DNA from: Puccinia triticina
Lineage: Eukaryota; Basidiomycota; Pucciniomycetes; Pucciniales; Pucciniaceae
Direction of reading: 5' to 3'
NCBI RefSeq assembly: GCF_026914185.1
Contig: NC_070560.1
Span: 4,517,501-4,581,500 of the forward strand
Length of the DNA: 64,000 nt
Part shown: piece by piece, positions 10,479-22,730 of the stretch
Layout: every line of letters starts with the position of its first letter
How positions within the stretch are numbered: position 1 is the first letter of the stretch
Position numbers and translations under genes: made by a program
Notes under the pieces: generated by a model
Told to the model about the DNA's origin: nothing
Database searches by the model: none
What the model saw: the letters and a program-made list of their open reading frames with translations, nothing else

Positions 10479-13400
10479 TCATTGCATCTTCTCTAGGTTC
10501 TTGATGGTCCTCCCCAACAATGTGCCCTGGATATTTAAGTCGTCTATCCGGTGGATTCGCTGGGCCCTCAGCCAGTCGTCACAGTATACGTTGGATGATA
10601 GTGATTTGGGGGGTTGCCGCTCACTGATCTTGGGCTGAAGAGGGCGAAGTCTTTCATGCGAGCGCTTGCCGTAATCTTTACATCCTGATTGCCTCTTCTC
10701 CTCAATCAGCCGATTGAGCAATTTGACGGCCCTGTCTATTCGAGCATGGCGCCACGGCAAACGTTCGACTATCACCCGCTTTGGTCGCTGCTCGCCCTCG
10801 CCGTCCGTGTCGGAATCTTCTGGTTCACCCGGGTCAGTCTCGGCGTCGCTAGTACATTGGGTGATCACTGGGATGAGTGGTACCAGTGCCGCATGTCTGG
10901 AGAGGAATTTGACTCGATTTTCGCGCAGCTGAGAGTGGGAAATATATGCTGGATAAGTAAGAAGTTAGAACTCAAGTAAGAGTAAGTAGCTTTGCTTACA
11001 CGTTTGGTGCGCGCAGTTCGACGTTTCTTTATGCACTGCTCGTCCAGTCGTTCAGGATCCCATCCTGCTTCTCGGTATGTCCGTTGCAGCTGCTTGGCGT
11101 GATTCAAGATTGCATCGCAAATTTTTTCCTCGGGAGTGTTTTCCATATCAACATCACGGTACTCCTGAGCTCTCACCAACTTCATAAATATGTTGTGGGC
11201 AAGGTCCCAAAGAAACAAGTTGTCGACATGTTTAGCACCGCGGGACAAGTCTGGCCGGAATGATACTACACCTGCCCGGCGCATGGAGCGCCACATGATC
11301 CGGAGCGTGGTTGCAGATGCATCCTTGTGACCAGGTCCGTCAGGATATGGAAAGTGCGGGTCGACATCGTCATCGTCATCTGAGGAAGAGCTTGAGGAGC
11401 TTCTTCCCTCGTCATCTGAGCCGTCCTGCGGGCGGTAGTGCTGGTCCCGATTCCAGTTGGCCTTTTCGCCTTCAGTGGCTGGGGGTGGGAACTGGTGCAG
11501 CTCCATCGTCTTGCCGAATAGTGTCTGGATATGTGTGCGGACTCGTCTCTACATACAGTGAATCACAATATTAGTTGAATGTACTACGAATATAAAGTAA
11601 TATACTACTTACCAAGAGAGCTAAGTCTCGATTCCCCGATGAATGCGATGGACGGCCTGTGTTCATCTGAACTTGGCTAGTGCTTGGCCTAAGCGACGCC
11701 GTCTGGGCCATCTCCAGGCAATCTGCTAGACGATCAGTCGCTTGGGTAAACACAGTCAGCATGTTCTGGCCAACACCGACGCATGGGCATCCAGCCGTGG
11801 GGCGAGGTGAGCTGTGATCATAATTGATGCATGGGCATGGAGCCAGGGGGTCGGTCCGGGTGTGATCGTGAGCCTGTGGGGTTGGAGATCTAGGTGGAGG
11901 TGAGACGCCCCGCGGCACTGAACTCCTCCAGCTGCTAATCATCCCTCTTGGTCCGCTCGGCGATGAAGGTTGATTGGGTAGAAACACCTCGTCATCATGG
12001 AAGGAGGGCCGGATGATAAGGCTGTTGCGCCGAGGACGTTCGTGTCTTTGTCTACGGTGGCGAGCTTGGGCAGAAGTAGGAATGAGACCAAGTGACGTGG
12101 CTGGGACGGCTCGTCGTTCCACGCTTGCGCCGGTCGGGGAAGAATGATCAGTCGGGATAGCTCGTCGTTTACCGCTGGCTCTAATCGGAGAAAAATGATC
12201 AGGCTGCTTCCTTTTGGTCCTGAAAGCCGCAGGCGAAAGGCTGTGAGATGTGGGCCCTTCAGGGCCGGTAAATCCTTGGTCGTGTGGGGCAAGTGCAGGT
12301 TCCGGCTCATTGTCGTCGTGAAAGGATCGTGAGGTGGAGGGATGGTGATTACCGAGGGGGTTAGTATTATCTGCACCATGACCACAGCGTGGCGAGAAAT
12401 CTTCCGGTTGAATTCTCTTCTTTGAAGCATTAGGATTGGAAGGGGGGCTGGGCACGGGTGCTTCAACCTGGGGGTCGTCGTGAAAGGAAGGTCGCACCCT
12501 GTAGCTGTCTTCTGTGGATTGCCTACTTCGACGTGTGGCGGGAGAACAGGTTGGGGCTTTGCGAGCTTGTTTGGCGCGGTTGGCATTCGGAGAAAGGTCG
12601 TCCGCTCTGCTCCTCTTCTTCGACGTCTCCGGAAGGGCGGGAACAAAATTGATGTCATCATTAGCTTGATGCACCGGACGTCTCCAACCCCGACGGCCTC
12701 TTGGCTGCGATTTCTTGGTTCGCGGTCTGCGTTGGGCTGGTCTCTGAGTTTCGGAGGTGGGTTTAGCTCTCTTGCCTCTGTGCTTCTCGATTGGAGGACT
12801 TGTCGAATTTCTTCGAGCGCTGCCCGAAGCTGCAACGTTTCTTCGACCACTGCTCAAGCCCAAAGCTGCATTGATGATTGATCTGTTATCGCTTCCCGAA
12901 GCTGTAGCGGCTGATCGCACAGTGTGTTGCTCGGTGGTCTCAGTGTACGCCAACGATGGTTGATAATTGGACGATGAGGCAGGCGAAGTTGGAGACACGG
13001 AGGCATTGCGAGGATACCCAGCGGGGCGGTACACAAACCCATGCTCTTCGTCACTGCCGTAATTACTAGTTTGTTGAACTCGCACTCGATTTCGGCGTTG
13101 GCGCCGATTAGATGAGGCCGAGCGATCTGAAGAGGCCGGGTGTCTGGCATGAGGCCCAGGACTCAATCGAGGGGCTTTGGACCGTTTGGATGGGGACTGC
13201 TCGCTGGAACGTAAGATGTTGTAGTGCGCGACCAACCGGGCCATCCGAGTATTTTCGTTGTACGCCACGCCGTGAACAGTTAAATAGGCTTCGATTTCTT
13301 CCCGAGAAAGTTCCGAGGGATCTGCAGATAGTAAAATTAGTATGATAACAACAAATACGATACAGCCAAAGAAAACGCACCTGGCCAGTGCGAGTGGGCT

Positions 13401-15241
13401 TCAGACTTGCGCTTGCCAGATCGTGCCGGGATGCTGGAACCAGCTCGATCCTCAGGCGTGCCGGTGATTGATGGGGTTGATGATCCTTCCCGGTGGCTCG
13501 ATGGGCTCGGTGATCCTTCTTGGTGGCTTGATGGGGTCGGTGATCCTTCTTGGTGGCTTGATGGGGTCGGTTGGCTCGATGAGGTTGCCCGGTCTTCTTG
13601 GAGTGGCTTGTGGAAGGAGTGGCTTTCTTCACCAATGTCCGATTGTACTTCGCGAGCTGAAGATGCTTGAGAATCACGGTCTGTTGGCACTGAAGAATTA
13701 CCAAAGGATCCAGGGTGACGGTCTCCTGGCACTGAAGGTTCCGCGGGCTCGCGGTCTACATCAGACTCGCTTCTGGCAGAGGAATCACGCGAGGAAGAGA
13801 CACTAGATGATGATTCTTGTGAGGCCAATGCGTCAGTTGGGGAGTCAGGAGGCGGGGTCGGGGCCATGTCAAAGGGGGATGGTGATACGGCAAAAGACGT
13901 GCCTGGCGAGGAAGGGGGGTCAACCTCGCTGCTGTTGCGTGAATCAACAAAGGAAGATTGTCGAGAGGAAGAGCCTGCGGCGGGGGGCTCGAACGACGCT
14001 TCGCGGTCAAAACGAGATGGCGATACCGCGAAAGACGTGCCTGGCGAGGAAGGCCGGTCAACACCCTCGCTGCTCATGTGGCGTGAATCAGCAAAGGAAG
14101 ATCGTGGAGAGGAAGAGCCTGCGGTGCGGGGCTCAGATGATTCTGCATGGTGGTCATATTCACGCAGACGAACGGAGTTTTCAGCATCTGATTCATCCTT
14201 GATCGAAACTCGGGATCCAGATTCACGGTCAACCGACTCGGATGAGTGAGAACGGGTGCGCGCTTCACGGGAAGCCCTCAGTCGCGGAGATTGCCGGAGT
14301 GATCTTGATCTTGATCTTGAACTTTGAGATAAAGAACGGCCTTCGGGGGGGGCAACGGAAGATCTAGTCGTTCGAGAGGTGGAGGGCGCAGTCGAGGACC
14401 TTGGTGACATTGTTGTTTGAGACGAAAGCCTTGCAGACCGGCGAAACGGGGAAAAAAACATCACTTTTCTGCCTTCAGTCCTGTTGCGCCTAATTTTTCC
14501 AGCATGACTTGGATCGCTCGGGGGGTTTGGGGAAGTGTACGGGGCAGGTGGTGGTGGACTGGGGGCAGGCGGTGGTGGGCTGGGGGTAGGCGGTGGTGGG
14601 CTGGGGGTAGGCGGTGGTGGGCTGGGGGTAGGCGGTGGTGGGCGCTTGTGTGAGCAATTTTTCTTGCGCTTCTTCTGATCAGGTTGTGATTGTCTCTTAG
14701 CAGTCGGTATCACGACGGGTACGGTGTTGTTTTGGACTGGGCGACCCGGGGCGAGATCTTCGTCAATGTACAGCTTAACTAAGTGGCCACGTTTGGCCTG
14801 CACAGGATAATCCACGGAGCGGAGAGCCAAGAAGATCTTGATCTGATGCACCGTAAGTTGGTTCGCGGCTGGCAAAGGTAGAAACATTTAATCTGAGCTG
14901 CTGCAATAGAAAACACGGCAAAGAAAATACAGAAGTTTATTACTGACCTGGCATTGGCGCATCTAACGAATCCTGTCCTGTCCAACGCTCCACAGACTGG
15001 GGAGACTCCGTGCGGGCAAGGTGAACATAGCGTTGAAATAAAAGTCCGCGGCGTTCAGTTGGATCGAACTGGATTGCAAATGCCTTCAGACGTTCCTGCA
15101 GCATTGGAATGGCAAGTCGATTGGGATCTAAGAGGATTACATTGTAAGTTGTGGAATCGAGATAGGAGGCATCCAAAGAGAATAGATATAGGCTCAATTA
15201 CCTTCCCAAAGTGTCTCGTCTTTTTTTGCTCTGCGCTTCAT
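10479..15241 (-). CDS. CACTA passenger gene, 1471-aa protein with three SAP/HeH-like modules
   Basis: Six exons fit exactly: 15241-15202, 15127-14948, 14868-13381, 13321-11613, 11548-11000 and 10928-10479 (4416 nt). Exons 2, 3 and 4 each begin in phase 1. Each opens at or within a few residues of a helix-extension-helix pattern resembling SAP/HeH DNA-binding motifs: LAIPMLQERLKAF (about residue 18), LTVHQIKIFLALRSVDYP (about 78) and LSREEIEAYLTVHGVAY (about 574). Between them are long disordered segments, a PPPTPSP run (about 140-185) and Ser/Arg-rich stretches. The C-terminal 270 residues look folded (WRSMRRAGVVSFRPD, FLWDLAHNIF, HAALVPLIPVI, LPWRHARIDRA). Divergent from the 16734-20790 gene across 1.5 kb. 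A role in DNA or chromatin binding is inferred from the modules only. Confidence 0.72.
14550..14640 (-). repeat. 21-bp coding minisatellite (PPPTPSP)
   Basis: Near-perfect 21-bp units (plus strand GGCGGTGGTGGGCTGGGGGT) run in tandem inside exon 3 of the 1471-aa gene. They encode the proline repeat. Such arrays commonly vary in copy number. Confidence 0.8.
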
Positions 15242-16733
15242 GATGCCTCAAGTACAGAAGAAAAATCGATGGCTTTGGAACCTTTGGAGCCGATGGGGAA
15301 TAATCGAAGAAGTATTGGCTAGGTCAAGTTGGACAACAGGATGGAAATAATGGGATGATCGGATGAGTTGGAAATAATCGGACAATTGGAAAAGTATCAG
15401 TCAAAAATCGCTTCAAGCGCTTCTAGATGGGAGAATTGTCCAGCTTCAAGCTTGGAACGTACGGAAAAGAGGGGGAAAATCTGGAGCGCGGAAGATGATA
15501 AGGACGAGCGGATGGACGACCTGAGAGGGGGTGGACGAGGGGTTCGAGGCCAACCGGCAAAATGGTCGGTGAACATGACTTTCGAAAGGGGTTGGACCTG
15601 CCTTTCAAATGGAATGTTTGGGTCAGTTGGTGATAACCGTTTGAAGGTTAAAAAAGTTCAAAAATGAAAGAAATTGCGCTGCTTACCGACTTTTGTGGTG
15701 ATACATGATCGGGCCGATGGACTGTTGCAAACAAGGGCGGTGGTGGTACCCTTTTGTGCCTATTGTGAACAAAGATCGCCGCGGTGGTTGATTGCTGGTG
15801 TGGTTTCGCGGTGGTTGAGTTGATGGCGGGAGAAGGGAAATTGCTAGATAGGCCCGCGGTGGGATCTGGTGGAAATGGAGGCCGGTAGAGGCCGGGTGCC
15901 CAGACCCTTTGGCCCGCATGAGCCCGCGTGCCAGATGCGCGCGGAGAGTTTGCAAATCTGGAATTTGATTGGCTGCCGGAGGCTGCCGGGCAGGCCGTTG
16001 CTGTACATACGTCATGTGTATCCAAGCTTTCTTTTGCTCTTTTGCTGTGGAGGCTTTGGTACGTACACACTCTATAATGACATCATCGCTGACCCAATCA
16101 AAGCAGCAAGCTCAAAATTTGCTTTTTGTTCTACATATGTATTCCACGAACGTTTCCAAGCTCGATTCCGGTTTCGACCCTCCTCCAATTGATGAAAGGC
16201 TCCCGGCGGCGCACCACCAACAATCAACCACCTTGCACAAGGCCCCTATCCAAATTGACCAGCGCTGGGGCGGCGGGCAATCTGAGTTCTTTTATTTTGA
16301 AAGGCTCAAATATATGTAGACAAAACGCAAGGGTCGGGGCCTTTGGTTGATCTGTTTGGCCGCCATGACGTATGCACTTGGGTATCGACCACGAAGGCCG
16401 CGGCAGGTTTCCGTGAATCTTGAGTGCTCTACGTACCGTATGTGATCTCCAATCTTATCACTTAACCAGTTGCATTGCTGTTTGTCGAATTGTGATCTCC
16501 AATCTTATCACTTAACCAGTTGCATTGCTGTTTGTCAAATTGTGATCTCCAATCTTATCACTTAACCAGTTGCATTGCTGTTTGTCGAATCCGTACACGT
16601 CCAGAACCACCTGAAAATTCTAACTTTCTACCGTTACCCAGTTGCACCCAGATCCTGTCAGCTGTGTTATGATTTTCTAGATCAGCTTGCATTGCAGCCG
16701 GACCTTATCAGCCATCACAAGTTACAAACTGCC
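15242..16733. promoter_or_regulatory. Shared 1.5-kb divergent promoter region inside the CACTA element
   Basis: The two largest passenger genes start at its two ends and run apart. It holds no convincing ORF. CT-rich and A-rich patches near both starts fit fungal promoters. The clearest structure is the 3 x 50-bp array at 16441-16590. Confidence 0.55.
16441..16590. repeat. Three tandem 50-bp repeats
   Basis: Units start at 16441, 16491 and 16541 with TGTGATCTCCAATCTTATCA and end TTTGTCGAAT; the middle copy has CAAAT. They are otherwise identical and lie about 145 bp before the start codon at 16734. Possible protein-binding array; function inferred. Confidence 0.9.
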
Positions 16734-19700
16734 ATGGTCGAGCCGAGGAGGCGCCTACCGCCTGACGATTCGGCATTGCTAGAATTCCAACCGTATAACA
16801 AAATAAACAAGAGACCTGATCTGATTAGATTCATTCGCACCTTGGACCCTCATGTCAAGCTTGCCTCCAAGCTCAAGGTTGACGAGCTCCGCGACATTGC
16901 CCAAGAGTTCCTATCCGATCTTAGTAAGCATCACAGTCTCACGACCGTAGTGTAATTTTCGAACTAACCCTGTAATTTTCGAACTCACCCTTCTCCCTCT
17001 GTCCTGACCACAGATGCTCGTCAAGCGCAATCGAATTCCCCTGGCTTATCCTCCTCGTCTCTCTCCGACGTTCCCGACCAACCTTCCGAATCCGCAAGAG
17101 TGATCAAGTCCCACACAATCCCTGATACGCCTTCTCCACCACCCGCCCAAGCTGCTCGATCTCCGGCCAGAAACACTCAATCACCAGCCAGATCCCCGGC
17201 CAGAAGGACTGCTCGATCGCCGTCGAGATATGCTGCTCCAAAAACACCCACAAGAAGTTCCAAGCGCGCCGCCCGCCGGGACCTGTCTCAATCACCGGCG
17301 AGATCTCCATCCCCGGCCAGAAGGACTGCTCGATCACCAGCAAAAGATGTTGCTCCCAGAACACCAACAAGAAGTTCTAAGCGCGCTGCCCCCCGTGACG
17401 TATCTCAGTCACCGGCGAAGTGTGCTTCTCATCGATCACCGGCTAGAAAGTCAAGACGTACCAAGGAGCCAGTAGTCGCATACTCCAAAACCTCAACTCG
17501 TGCTCGATCCCCGGCAAGAAATTCCAAGGTATTGGCATCCTCCAAAACCTCAACTCGTGCTCGATCCCCGGCAAGAAGTTCCAAGCGCACAGTGTCGAGG
17601 CCTTCCATCTCGCCGTCTCCAAGAGCTCCTCCGCGTGGAAGATCTCCAGCCAGATCATCGAAGCGCAGATCATCCACCCCGTCTATATCCCCATCCCCAA
17701 GAGTCCGATCCAGAAAAGCGGACACCCCCTCTCGAAAGCGATCAAAAAGATCACCAGTTCGATCGCCGATCAGCCCCCGGCAAGTGAGCTTTCCAAAAGC
17801 CTTCCCTACAAGACACAAAAAAAAAAGGGACTTTGATCACGATTCTCAACACGATTCTGAAAGTCAACACGATTCTGAAAGCGCAGTCAGTGAAGATAGT
17901 GGAGAAGAAACTTTGTCCGAAGATCTCTCTGAAAAGAACTCGACAGACTCTGCCTCTTCCATCAGCGACCGCGAATCTGAGTCGGATGATGCAGCCCCCG
18001 CGAGAGGTGCCAAAGGCAAAATGAAGGCCCCAACCACACCTAGGAAAAAAAAGAACGTTCGTAACCGGCCCAGGCACAGATCAGCACGGCCGTTAAAGTC
18101 TGCCCTTGCCGTGAAAAAAGTAAGTGATGTTTCAGTTTTGGGGTGTAACTTTAACATTCAGAGATGCTTACAAATATTTCCTTTCCAAGGGCAAGAAGAA
18201 GATGTCCAAGAAGGAACGCGCTCTTGAGATTATATCTAAGGTCAAAGAGTGCTACAGCGATGGACATCGTTATCACACCCGCTCGGGACGAGTACCGCCA
18301 TCAGCCTCGTTCGATTACTCCCCTCCAAATCATCATCGTCAACCCCCGGATCAGATCTATTATGCTGAAGAAGGACGCTATGCTGAAGAGGGAGGCGAGG
18401 CGCTCTATGCTGAAGAGGGACGTCCGCACCCCAACTCTTATATTCGCCCAAAGATTTCACCGTTCTTGCAGCTGCCCCCGGAGCACAATCGATCGGAGCA
18501 AGATGTCCCACCGACGCGAGCTTACAACCAATCCAATCCATGCCCTAAACGGAGGCGATATGTTCAACTTCAAATGGGAAGGGAAACTTTTGCCGCCCCG
18601 CAGCCTGATCAGCATCGGCACAATGCAAATTCTTCTGAATGGCGTTTCACTCCGGCCCCGGTTCCCTTCTGTTCAAATCCTACAGAAACCCAGTCGTATT
18701 CTTCTCACTCAGCGCCGACCTACAACCATCAACCTTGCCAGCCTGGTCCAGCTCATGTAGCCCCGTCTTACGGATATGAGCCGCCGCCTTTTGCGAGTAC
18801 CTCCCAGTCCAAATTTCCACATCAGTCATCGTCCACACACTTTGATTATTCGCCGCAGGCATTTAACCATGTGAGTGAAATAACTTAAATCAAGCTTTTG
18901 TTCAGATCATCGATACCCATACTATCCAATCTTTACCCTCATCAGGCGCCACAGGCTACAAGCAATCCCAAGACGCGGGCCCCAAGTGGCCCAAAGCCGT
19001 TTGATTATTCACAGTACTGGAATCCTAGTGCCCAATCTTACCAGTTCCCGTCACAAGGTAAAACAAACGCTCAGCTAAACACCCAGTCGACCCAGTCATT
19101 CCACTTCTCCTGCCCCTCCAGCACGCAGGGAAAATCCCAGCCCCCCACCCAGTCAGCGCAACCTCCGACCAGTCAATTCGGCCAAGGCCCTCCGCCTTCA
19201 ACGTCAGCGCAACCTCCGACCAGTCAATTCGGCCAAGGCCCTCCGCCTGCAACTAATTCACATAGTCTTTTTCACCAGCCGGCGCCGCCTCCTACAACTG
19301 GTCAATTCGGCCAAGGGCCTCTGTCGACTAATAGTTTATTTGGCCAGTCAGCGCGGCCGCCGCCGCCCAGCCAGTTCAGCCAATCAGCGCTGCCACCTTC
19401 AACATCAGCGCTGCCACTGCCGACTAGCCAGTTCAGCCAATCCGCACCGCCGCCTCCGCCGCCAGCTAGATGTGGAGCCCAGGCAGCACCGCCTTCCAAC
19501 CAATCCGCTCCGCCGCCTCCGCCGCCTAGTCGCTTTGGAGGCCAGGCAGCACCGCCTCCCAAGCAACATTCTGCTAGTCTGTTTAGCCAGCCATCATCGA
19601 CTAGTCTGTTTGGTCAGCAATCTTTGACTCTGTTTGGCCAGACATCTTCGACTGGCATGCTTGGCCAGTTGGCCCCACCATTTGGCCAGACATCTTCGAC

Positions 19701-20790
19701 TAGCATGTTTGGCCAGTTGGCCCCACCACAGTCAAATGGTCTGTTTGGCTCGTCGGCCCCACCACCGCCCCCACCCAGCCGATTCGGCCACTCAGCCACA
19801 ACGATAGGCCAGTCCAACGCTGAACCTACGACGAACAACCCGTTCATGCCATCGAATAATCACATTTTAAAGTCAGCCCTCAAATCAAATCCGCCTCAAC
19901 ACACTGATATACGATCGCAAAGTAAGTTTGCTCAACGAGCGCAACTGAAAGCTTATCATTTCAATGTTCCTTCTCCCCCTACTTCACCTACGTTGGTTGC
20001 TCCACAAGATCCCAAAGTCAATGAACTATGCAGCGGTATTTCCCGGCTTGACATCTGGCGTCCAGTTGTTCCCATTCCTCGAAAACGTGTCCACTTCACT
20101 GACGCCGAATCTTGCTTGAATGCCGCGCCTCAAATATTGGCTGATTTCCTAGGCAATCATAATCGTGTTGACCAAAGCTTCCAGCCATCGCCCGCTGAGA
20201 CAAGGACAATAGTTACATCTGCTCCACACCCTGCCATCGGGCTCCCACCCCTGCGATCGAGTCCTCCAACCACACACAGCCTTGCCGCCACAAACGACTT
20301 TCTGCCGGCACAGACAGCCATCGAGCCCCCGCCCCTGCAATCTTCTACCCTGCCTGCCACATCGAAGCCACTGGCATCTCGCATAGATCCCGCCCCTCTC
20401 ACACACACCCGTCAAAACTTTCCGCCTGCACAAAACCCTCCACCTGCACACCATTGTCAACCCGCAGAAAACCATCCACCCGCACACCATCCTCCAACCG
20501 CACAACCACCGCCACCCTCACACAACTATCCACCTGCCCAAAACTATCCACCCGCCCAAAACACTCCACCCACGCAAAACCCTCCGCCTACGCAAAACCC
20601 TCTACCCGCGCAAAGCCCTCCACCCACGCAAGACCCTCCACCGCCACAAAACCCTCCACCCGCATCTGCATCTGAGCCAAGAACACTTGCTCAAAGCCAA
20701 CACGCACCCAAACCCAACCAGCCCAACATGAGGCCAAGACTGAGGCCAAGACTCCTCCATCCACAGAAGAGGTATAATTTTTTCTTTTAA
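16734..20790 (+). CDS. CACTA passenger gene, 1273-aa RS- and FG-repeat disordered protein
   Basis: Four exons fit with exact phases: 16734-16923, 17014-18119, 18190-18870 and 18946-20790 (3822 nt). Introns are 90, 70 and 75 nt. Exon 1 ends with a SAP-like helix pair (KLKVDELRDIAQEFLSDL). Residues about 85-280 are Arg-Ser-Pro repeats (RSPARS and RTPTRSSKRA types) followed by an acidic Ser/Glu patch and basic KKK clusters. Exon 4 has many SLFGQ, SMFGQLAPP and SQFGQGPPP repeats resembling nucleoporin FG repeats, then a HFNVPSPPTSPT segment and PPAQN repeats. There is no membrane segment. Nuclear location is suggested by the basic clusters. It pairs divergently with the 1471-aa gene. Not a recognised family; the FG resemblance may be low-complexity convergence. 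Confidence 0.7.
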
Positions 20791-20885
20791 TTTTTCTTTT
20801 ATTGTAAATACTTGTAAGTATAATTTGTAGATACTTGTAAATATATGTAAATTGTAGATACCTGTAAATATATGTAAATACTTAA

Positions 20886-21150
20886 AAAAAAACTAAAACT
20901 AAAAAAAGTGAATTAAGAAAAGGATTGATTTGTGATTTGTAAGCTTGCTGAATTTACTATGAACTACAGAAAGAGTTTACCAAAAAGAAGAAATAAGTAC
21001 AAATAATTAGTACCAAAAATAAATCAGCCTGCTGAGTAAAAGCTGAGCACTGACCCCAAGGTGTGAAAGACCCCCTGCCCCCAAAAAAAAGAGAGAAAAA
21101 AAAAACCCCCCAAGTTCTCCCCGGGGGGAAGTGGGTCTGTGCATGTAGTG
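20886..21150 (-). repeat. CACTA right terminal inverted repeat
   Basis: Inverse of 3866-4134, ending GGGTCTGTGCATGTAGTG followed by the CTT duplication. It starts about 100 bp beyond the stop codon of the 1273-residue passenger gene. Confidence 0.9.
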
Positions 21151-21153
21151 CTT

Positions 21154-22700
21154 CTAACTGCAGCCTGAATTTCAAATCCTGGTCCTCCACCATCTATCAC
21201 AACATCACAACACTTACCTAATTTCCCTCATTAACTTATAGTTACTTGATTCATTCTGAAGACATTTGCTGCGCCATCTAAATGAGTCCACTTAGTCTCG
21301 CAGTCACAGAATCAGCGGTTTTGACTTCTGGTCGCCTGCGAAGTCCTGCTACTATTTTTACACTCTCCGGAGGCATCATTTCGGTCGCGCTGCTTGGCAG
21401 AGCTGGAAATCACTGCGATGTTCCGAAATTTCGAGGTGATTGCCTCAGAGTCTTGGAATTTCAATGATCAAGCCCAGCTGCGATTCAGACAGGGCACTGC
21501 CATCAGAACGGCTAGCAACACCTATTATCAATTCTGGCGCCGATGCTGGGGAGACAAAAAGGCATAAACTGGCTGCTATTGAACATTTACACGAAATACA
21601 TTAAGCTTCTACTTGATCTGAAATAAAACGGACTATTCACCTTTTTCTTTTTTTGGTAAGGAATTTAGTTGTAGCAAGCAAATTTCGAAACTAGTTAGCA
21701 GTGATCATTTACAGGGAGCTGGCCTTGGAGAAATCTTTACTCCCTTTCTTGCGTGATCTCAACCAAGCCATTTTCCTTATGCGCAAATGAGGCAGAGTTT
21801 TAGAACGTATGTAGACCTACATCTTGACCGCAGGGAAGTGAACTGGCAGAAGACACATATATGGCCAAATTTTGAGCACCAAAGCCTTTGAATTCCTTAC
21901 CTCTCAGCCTCTTCATCAACGTATCAGCTGTCGCAAGTAAATTTTGTAAAGAAATAGGCAAAGAACATGTAAAATCGTAATCCTCATAAAAGTTGTCTGG
22001 CCCGAGTGAACAGCTGGCATACAAAATTTAAACCAAGTAATCCGGTGGATGAAGATTGAATCCGATCAGGAATTTGATATTCCAGTAGTGTTGGAGAGTC
22101 AATGCGGCACAAAAAAAACAAAAGAAAAAGCAGAGAAAATGAAGATAACTTACGTGAACCAGAGTCATTACTGGTATCATGATATAATAACTGCGATGCT
22201 TTCACAAACAATGGATATACATATCCAACTTCAGGGGAGTTCTTATAAACATAAGGTCCTGGATCATTCTGTATAAATCACTTGTTTTATTGATAAAGCT
22301 TGGAAGAGCGCGGTATATGGAGAAAACGACATGTGCGAACTGTGGACCACTTCGTCTTGGTCTCCTACAGGTCTCCTAATTTTAGCATTTGAGTTGAGAC
22401 GATGAAGGTATCCCTAACTCATCAGCTAAACAGGTTTTATAGATTTCTAGATTTCTAGAGTAGTATAACTCGCGTAAATGGAACGCGCCGGCCACATAAA
22501 CAAATCTAGCAAAAACGTGCCGTGCTCTCGTCCAGTGCCTTTGTCTGCTGCTCAGCTGCTGTAATTCACACTACATTTACACAGCCCGCGGCGACTCTAC
22601 CGCTGAACTTCTGGAAGCTGCTGAGCCACACACCTGTGCGGTAGTCCTTTGTGCTACACCTCGCGCTGCTGCTGCCAGGAGAGATGCAGATGGCTCAGCA
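21154..22700. other. No supported gene
   Basis: AT-rich interval right of the CACTA element. ORFs are short and in no consistent splice frame. I see no terminal repeats or RNA gene here. Confidence 0.5.
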
Positions 22701-22723
22701 GTCAATTTGCATGTATATAAAGC

Positions 22724-22730
22724 CATCCTA
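22724..22730 (+). promoter_or_regulatory. TATA box of the 22970 gene
   Basis: TATATAA lies about 240 bp before the ATG. A CT-rich leader follows, with a good leader intron (GTAAGC at 22814 to TTTAG at 22920). A leader intron placed just before the start codon supports real pol II transcription. Confidence 0.6.

Larger units (their letters stand above)
3866..21150. mobile_element. Complete 17,285-bp CACTA (EnSpm) DNA transposon with passenger genes
   Basis: The left end begins CACTACATGCACAGACCC and the right end is its exact inverse. The trinucleotide CTT flanks both ends (3863-3865 and 21151-21153), which is the 3-bp target duplication typical of CACTA elements. Inverted repeats continue inward for about 270 bp with mismatches. 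The body holds a Tnp2-family transposase gene on the minus strand, three other multi-exon genes and one small spliced gene. Intact ends suggest it can still be moved if transposase is supplied in trans. Its size comes from two large passenger genes. Termini, duplication and transposase type agree, so the class call is firm. Confidence 0.93.

Noticed and set aside
11939..12850. 303-codon minus ORF overlapping the 1471-aa gene
   Set aside because: It is another frame of exon 4 in a low-complexity region with no splice partners.
13407..14249. Plus-strand ORFs of 87-131 codons with WWLDG-type repeats
   Set aside because: They are reverse shadows of the Ser/Pro-rich coding exon 3 of the minus-strand gene.
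19025..20505. Minus ORFs of 75-118 codons opposite the FG-repeat exon
   Set aside because: Shadows of repeat coding; glycine runs mirror the proline codons.
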